A stretch of DNA of 64,000 nucleotides from the NCBI RefSeq assembly GCF_010389155.1, contig NC_057765.1, forward strand, positions 9,362,001-9,426,000, written 5' to 3'. Positions 59,438 to 64,000 of the stretch are shown in pieces. The position numbers were made by a program, and so were the translations under genes. The DNA is from Erigeron canadensis (lineage: Eukaryota > Streptophyta > Magnoliopsida > Asterales > Asteraceae). The notes beneath the pieces were generated by a model. It had not been told where the DNA came from. It saw only the letters and a program-made list of their open reading frames with translations, and searched no databases. Position 1 is the first letter of the stretch, and each line of letters starts with the position of its first letter.

Positions 59438-59592
59438 TGCGGCGCACAAACTAAGCATGCGGCGCACAGAAGGTTGAGAAATTGGACAGGGAATTTGGTG
59501 ATTGTGCCTGTGCGGCGCACGAAAGGGCTATGCGGCGCATAACGGGCTAAGGAAAGTCTGAAACTTGGAAACTCTTGGTTTTGTGCGGCGCA
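59438..59592 (+). promoter_or_regulatory. Cluster of five TGCGGCGCA motifs, in the presumed U3 of the solo LTR
   Basis: Exact copies start at 59438, 59458, 59511, 59531 and 59584. Spacings are 20, 53, 20 and 53 bases, a regular alternation. The flanking base usually makes TGTGCGGCGCA or ATGCGGCGCA. The last copy is about 36 bases before the TATA-like CTATAAATAC. If the LTR is read in the plus direction, this is where enhancer-type repeats would be. Confidence 0.7.
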
Positions 59593-59627
59593 TAAAGTAG
59601 GTCGGCTGAAGGGTTTTTGATTTTTCA

Positions 59628-59637
59628 CTATAAATAC
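59628..59637 (+). promoter_or_regulatory. TATA-like element of the solo LTR
   Basis: CTATAAATAC, a close match to the plant TATA consensus, lies within the solo LTR about 36 bases after the last TGCGGCGCA motif. It suggests that the LTR reads left to right. There is no direct transcript evidence. Confidence 0.5.
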
Positions 59638-61550
59638 AAGACCATAACCCTCTCATTCGAGACACAATCACTTCTAGTCGATTTTAGGGTTCTTTGGGGC
59701 TATTCTCAACAGCTTTTTCGTCCATCAAGGTCTAAGGGTTGTTCGTGAGCTTCAAGGCATTCGGTTGTCGATTTTCTTAGCGTTTACTTGTTTTCTACAC
59801 ATTGGTACAATATGTTCTTCTATATTTTTACTCTTTGTGCTTTGTTTTTGATTATGAGTAGCTAAATAATTCGTCATCTACTGAGATGAAGTGATACATT
59901 GAATAATGGTTGCATAAATCTTTTGAATTCAAGTTGATTTGATTTAACGTTGTGTCGTAATCTAAGCTTATTAATTCTTTGTTATTTAACTCTTAATTAC
60001 GGATAGTTTTTGCATAATCTCAGTGGTAACTAGGTTGTGTAGAAGTTATTTTGATTGCTTGGTTAGAAGCAATTGTTTCTATGACGGGTACGGTAGAAAG
60101 TAATTGATAGTTAATAAGGGTTAACGGGTTAATGGTTGGGTACAATCAATAGACACAATTGTTATCTAAATAACCAAAACAATTAATTGGCTAGGAAAGT
60201 TATGAAAGGCGTCTTGGGGTACCGGTCTTAGTAATGGAACTAGTTAATTAAGGGAATTGAATAAATTAACGAACTTGACGGGTACGGGGTGAGTCTTTGT
60301 TTAGTTCTCGGTTATAAAATCAACATAATTGAATTGGTTCTTTAAATATATGCAACCTAAATAATGTGTATCATGGAGTCGAAGTGGATGATCTTCTCAT
60401 CCTATTTGATTTAAAACAATTCTCTTTTCGATAAATTCTACGGAATTTCTAACTCTTTCAATTAACTAACTTTCAATTTAAAATCAAGATGAAGTGGTGT
60501 CTTTAAAAAACCAAACTCTTTCTAAATTACTTAAAACTCGCTAGCTCTTATTAGTCTCCGTGGAATGAACCTTTACTTACTTTAATCTATATTGCATATG
60601 AACGGGTCTACTGCCCGATTGTGTGTGGTATTCGATTCGGAGTATTTATAGGATTTTAATTTAACTAGATTTTCACACATCAGTTGCCTTATCAACCTCA
60701 TCAACCATTATTCTGATCTTCTCTTCAACTTTTTCAGCCACTGAAGATGAAATCTGAGCAATAAGATCTGAGGAGAGCTCAGACTTCACCTTCTCAACAA
60801 GACCAACACCAATAGAGGATCCAAGTTCTGTTTTCATCAAAACTTGGCTTATTTACCAACTCATTTACTTCCTTCCCGACTGCCATAACTTCTTGTTTCA
60901 TTAATGCAACACTAGATGTCAAGTTCGCAACAACTGAAGCTTGAACATCCCTCTTGGTCAGTCTGAAGGCTTCCCTGATGGCTGAACTTATGTTATTACA
61001 TGCAAGAACCAGCTCATTTAGCTTCCCACTTACTAGTCCCTCATTCCAAGCAACTTTGGTGAGCTCAGTGCCAAGAAATATCTGAGCACCCTTCATATCA
61101 GCCAGGGACTTAGTATTGGCAGTTAGAGATTTAGTTAAGTCCTCAACCTTGAGAAGTAGGCTTTGGACTTTGGTATTTTGCTTCTCTAACTGTGCTTCTA
61201 CACTCAAAGGAGGGGGTGGTTATGCAGAAATAGAAGCCACAAAGGGAATATTGCCAAGCCCTTCCAATGCCTTTTCCAATTGTACTTCAGTTGGACTCTC
61301 AGATTCAGTTTCAGAGTCCAACTCCTTTTCAGAAGGATCATCATAACTTATGGGCTTTGGCACTTGGTAAATTTGGGGTGATGGTGTTGCAGTTGTGGTT
61401 GAAAGACTGGTGAAGTGACATATGTGGGAATTGAGCCTGGTGGAAAGTAAGGATGTTTATGTGATATAGGCAGTGGGCGGCATGGTTGTTCAACAATTAT
61501 ATTTTGGATTTCTGGGGGAGAGGGACGTTTGTGAGATCAAGGGATGGCTC

Positions 61551-62054
61551 AGAATCAGACAACTGATTCTCCCTTAATAAGTTCTCATCAAACTCAAAAT
61601 CAGACCCTTGAGTTGGCTCATCTTCATCCCAAAGGTCAGTCGAAACTGCAGTCTAATCAGATATGCCTAGGTTCAGACCACTGGTGCCTAAACCTGCTTC
61701 TGGTTCAACAACTTCTGCTGCAGATGCATCATCACCAGATTGATTTTGTGTAGGCTCAACCATAGTCTCATCGTCAGCGACAGCAGACATAGAGGTTTCC
61801 TCAGAATCAGACAACTGATTCTCCCTTAATAAGTTCTCATCAAACTCAAAATCAGACCCTTGAGTTGGCTCATCTTCATCCCAAAGGTCAGTCGAAACTG
61901 CAGTCTAATCAGATATGCCCAGGTTCAGACCACTGGTGCCTAAACCTGCTTCTGGTTCAACAACTTCTGCTGCAGATGCATCATCACCAGATTGATTTTG
62001 TGTAGGCTCAACCATAGTCTCATCGTCAGCGACAGCAGACATAGAGGTTTCCTC
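61551..62054 (-). repeat. 252-bp tandem duplication in env-like ORF
   Basis: The unit starting AGAATCAGACAACTGATTCT at 61551-61802 is repeated at 61803-62054 and appears identical except for one base (GCCTAGG versus GCCCAGG). The unit is 84 codons long, so the duplication would keep the frame. Each copy contains the same in-frame stop on the minus strand (CTA at 61903-61905 in the second copy), so the stop predates the duplication. Confidence 0.9.
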
Positions 62055-63432
62055 TGTAATTCTCGTGCCATCATCAAGAACTACTTCATCGGCCGTAGAG
62101 TCTGGAATCTCAGTCTCAGGTGGTGTCACACCAAAGACTTCATCGACTCGTGCATCAGAAGATTTTAAGATTTGTGAGGTTACAGGAGGTGCACGTGCAG
62201 ACACGGACTCTAATGTGAGTTGGGCGGACTCACTTGTATTATCTTCACCATCCCTTCCTAAAGAAGTTTTGGGGATGGCTGCTTGTGGGTTTTCCCTTTG
62301 ACTCGATTCTTCTGGTTCCTTTTGGGAGGTACCAGATGGGTTAGCATCGGTACTAATGTCCTTGGGCTGTGAGGACTGCTTATATTTACGACGTTTTAAT
62401 AAGCCCTTTGGAGAGCTTGAGGGATCTTTTGGGAGATCCTCAGGTTGGTCATCGGATGGGGGTTGTGGCTGGAAGGATGAGGTTGTTTGGGATTTTAACA
62501 ACTTCAACATTTTGCCACCAGGTGCACCAATGGGTTTCGCATTCTTTTGCGACCCGCCCAGTGACCTTTCTGAGCCAGCTGGTCTTGCTGCGTCAGTTTT
62601 AGAAATTACTTGAAACATTGCAGGAGAGAGTTCTGGCTCTTGATCTGAAGTAGATGCCTTTGATAAGTCTCTACAGAATTCGGTCGCTGAAGTCTCAGGT
62701 CCCCCTTCAGAATACGCGTCTCCTAGAATTTGCATAAAGCAAATGCTCAAAAATCTGGGGAAAGAGATATGTGGACTTCTTTTCCCTGTTAACTTTGCCA
62801 ACAACTAAGAGAAGAGCATCTCAGCGAAGTCCACCTTGATCCCATGCCACAAGTAGTAGCCCATTTCAACTTGTATTAGGGAAATCTGGTCCAAGCCAGC
62901 ATAATTTCCCCTTAGGCACCCGACAATCTGAGTCCAGAAATACCTCCAACAATTTTTGAAGCCAGCAATGAAAATATGGCTGGAGGTTTTCAGATTGCCT
63001 TCAGCATCGATCATGCCATCATGACCCATGTCTCTCAGAACTTCCCTAAAATTGATTCCTTTCAATCTTTTGGAGTATACAGATGGAGGTCTGAGATAGT
63101 TCAATTGAAGGGCCTCCCTGAACCCATCAAGAAAAATGACACACCGCTTAGTGCCATCCTTCAAAGTAAAAGCATTGGATTTTTCATCCTTGCTTATTTC
63201 AGCGGTGTACCAGAATTCAAGCAGGTATCGATGATACAAAACTTGAGGATTTGTTTATTCTCCCCGTTAAAGTTTTGGATTTTGCATTTAGTGGTGCCAC
63301 AAAGTTGTTCATATTGAATCTAAGGGTCGATGGTTCAAACCCTTTTGGCCATTGTGAACTAGGCTTGACTGCAGGTTTTGGAGGGTTGTATTCGAATGTA
63401 ATAAGAGATTTGGCTTGAGATTGCTTAGCCAT

Positions 63433-64000
63433 AATTTCTACAAGGGAAAACTGAACTTGAATATGATTTTAGGGTTTTGGAATTTGGAAGAAGAAAAGAA
63501 GTAGATAAAGAATGATGATTGGGAGTAAATGAAAAAGGAAATAAATGAAGGAATTAATTTGGGAAAAAAGGTATTTATATTTATGATGGAATAAGAATGA
63601 TTTTCCAAAATAAATAGAAAATAAAAAAATTTTGAAATTCAAACCCACAAAAATATTATTTTATTTGAAATCGATTTTGATCGGGTTTGAAATCTGAATT
63701 TTTTTTAGGTAAAAGTACGCAGTTAATGCAAAACGGTTATGGACCCCACTTTTGTAAAACAATTCAACTTTCATTAAGAAAAAGTGATGATCACTTTTAC
63801 ATTTACGGCGCCACTTGTGTGCCACGTAAGGAAAAGGTACTTTTTCCTGATGTTATATAGTAACCTTCACGTGTACAAACCATGACCAAGTATCCAAAAG
63901 ACATTATAAAGAGTGACTAATCTCAGAATTTACACACAAAATCTGAGCATGGTCAGAACTATTGGATCTGAGCCATCTCAGTTTACACAATCATTTTGAA
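63433..64000. other. Right end of window, upstream of env-like ORF
   Basis: AT-rich DNA without a clear open frame. It probably belongs to the internal region of the retrotransposon whose env-like ORF lies to the left. TCTGAG and TCAGAA motifs near 63925-63985 resemble those in the probable LTR at 57190-57400, but no long match is evident, so no second LTR is called. Confidence 0.4.

Larger units (their letters stand above)
59199..60682. mobile_element. Solo LTR, 1484 bp, inserted in the env-like ORF
   Basis: It begins TGATATGTCCATTTATATAT and ends TTTTCACACATCA, flanked by the 5-bp duplication GTTGC (59194-59198 and 60683-60687). It contains no coding region, no primer-binding site and no second copy, so it is a solo LTR left by recombination between two LTRs. 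Length and style suggest a Ty3/gypsy element. A TATA-like CTATAAATAC is at 59628-59637. Upstream of it, five exact copies of TGCGGCGCA lie within 155 bp. Removing it rejoins the env-like ORF region. Confidence 0.9.
57663..63432 (-). pseudogene. Retrotransposon env-like (additional) ORF, interrupted
   Basis: A long minus-strand coding remnant that upstream begins near 63432 (MAKQSQAKSLITFEYN). A frame change near 63240 leads to EFWYTAEISKDEKSNAFTLK, WTQIVGCLRGNYAGLDQIS and KVDFAEMLFS. A single stop at 62805 separates this from an otherwise in-frame continuation (SFPRFLSICFMQIL). A Ser/Pro/Glu-rich region follows to 61905. Then come a coiled-coil-like segment at 61207-60794, a solo LTR insertion, 59096-58776, and a Lys/Glu-rich end at 58562-57663. 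A position just before a 3' LTR fits the extra ORF of Sirevirus-like copia elements. I recall similar proteins in Asteraceae annotations, but cannot confirm. No catalytic motif is visible; function unknown. Confidence 0.6.

Noticed and set aside
59365..59628. Minus-strand frames with repeated CAAQ/CAPH residues in the solo LTR
   Set aside because: They are produced by the TGCGGCGCA motifs; the segment is LTR, not coding.
1..64000. CRISPR arrays, phage modules, bacterial operons or toxin systems
   Set aside because: None was seen. The short repeats are microsatellites, MITEs or LTRs, and the gene structures are plant nuclear.

Overview
This is a flowering-plant nuclear genomic window. The DNA is AT-rich, the genes are split by many introns, and plant transposable elements are abundant (Ty1/copia elements with tRNA-iMet primer sites, PIF/Harbinger and Stowaway-like remnants, Helitron ends, MITEs). 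The gene content is eudicot. The env-like retrotransposon ORF at the right end resembles, from memory, ORFs common in Asteraceae such as Tanacetum or Artemisia, so a composite is my best guess; this is inference.

Layout. 1-6.8 kb is AT-rich intergenic DNA with a truncated Harbinger nuclease (2.66-3.44 kb), a Helitron-like 3' end (4.05 kb) and a foldback repeat (5.15-5.28 kb). From about 6.8 to 15.2 kb there is a direct tandem segmental duplication with a period of about 4.1-4.4 kb. Each unit carries a three-exon WRKY gene with the variant heptapeptide WRKYGKK, followed by the terminal exon of a minus-strand PMI1-related gene. In unit A that exon is a dead fragment. In unit B it is the functional 3' end of the PMIR1-like gene (14.27-18.28 kb, NT-C2 domain, linked in Arabidopsis to organelle positioning). 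19.3-21.2 kb is a decayed Harbinger ORF1 region with a 156-bp MITE inside it. A 579-bp Helitron-like element (22.5-23.1 kb) ends about 190 bp before the start codon of an eight-exon SAM-dependent methyltransferase gene of the coclaurine-N-methyltransferase/cyclopropane synthase class (23.27-28.92 kb). That gene has a GC-AG intron and a large foldback in intron 1.

29.5-34.35 kb is a minus-strand copia element with both LTRs and its target-site duplication, but with broken coding frames. 34.4-37.7 kb is intergenic, with Helitron-like ends and a MITE. 37.68-53.01 kb is a complete 21-exon valyl-tRNA synthetase gene. I could join it in frame from start to stop (1112 codons from the first ATG, 1064 from the second). 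The layout fits one gene supplying the mitochondrial and cytosolic enzymes. Its 5.3-kb intron 15 contains a recent copia insertion (LTRs differ at one of 125 positions) sitting inside an older Stowaway-like MITE.

53.6-64 kb has no host gene that I can recognise. It holds a degenerate minus-strand copia remnant (53.6-55.8 kb) and a long minus-strand retrotransposon env-like ORF with a probable 3' LTR on its left (56.5-63.4 kb). That ORF is interrupted by a 1484-bp solo LTR with a perfect 5-bp target-site duplication and by a 252-bp internal tandem duplication.

The four host genes (two WRKYs, PMIR1-like, methyltransferase, with ValRS as the fifth transcription unit) look functionally unrelated. 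I found no gene cluster and no CRISPR, phage or other prokaryote-type system. The most informative structures are the WRKYGKK tandem duplication, the two-start ValRS, the GC-AG intron and foldback of the methyltransferase gene, and the solo LTR with five copies of a nine-base motif.
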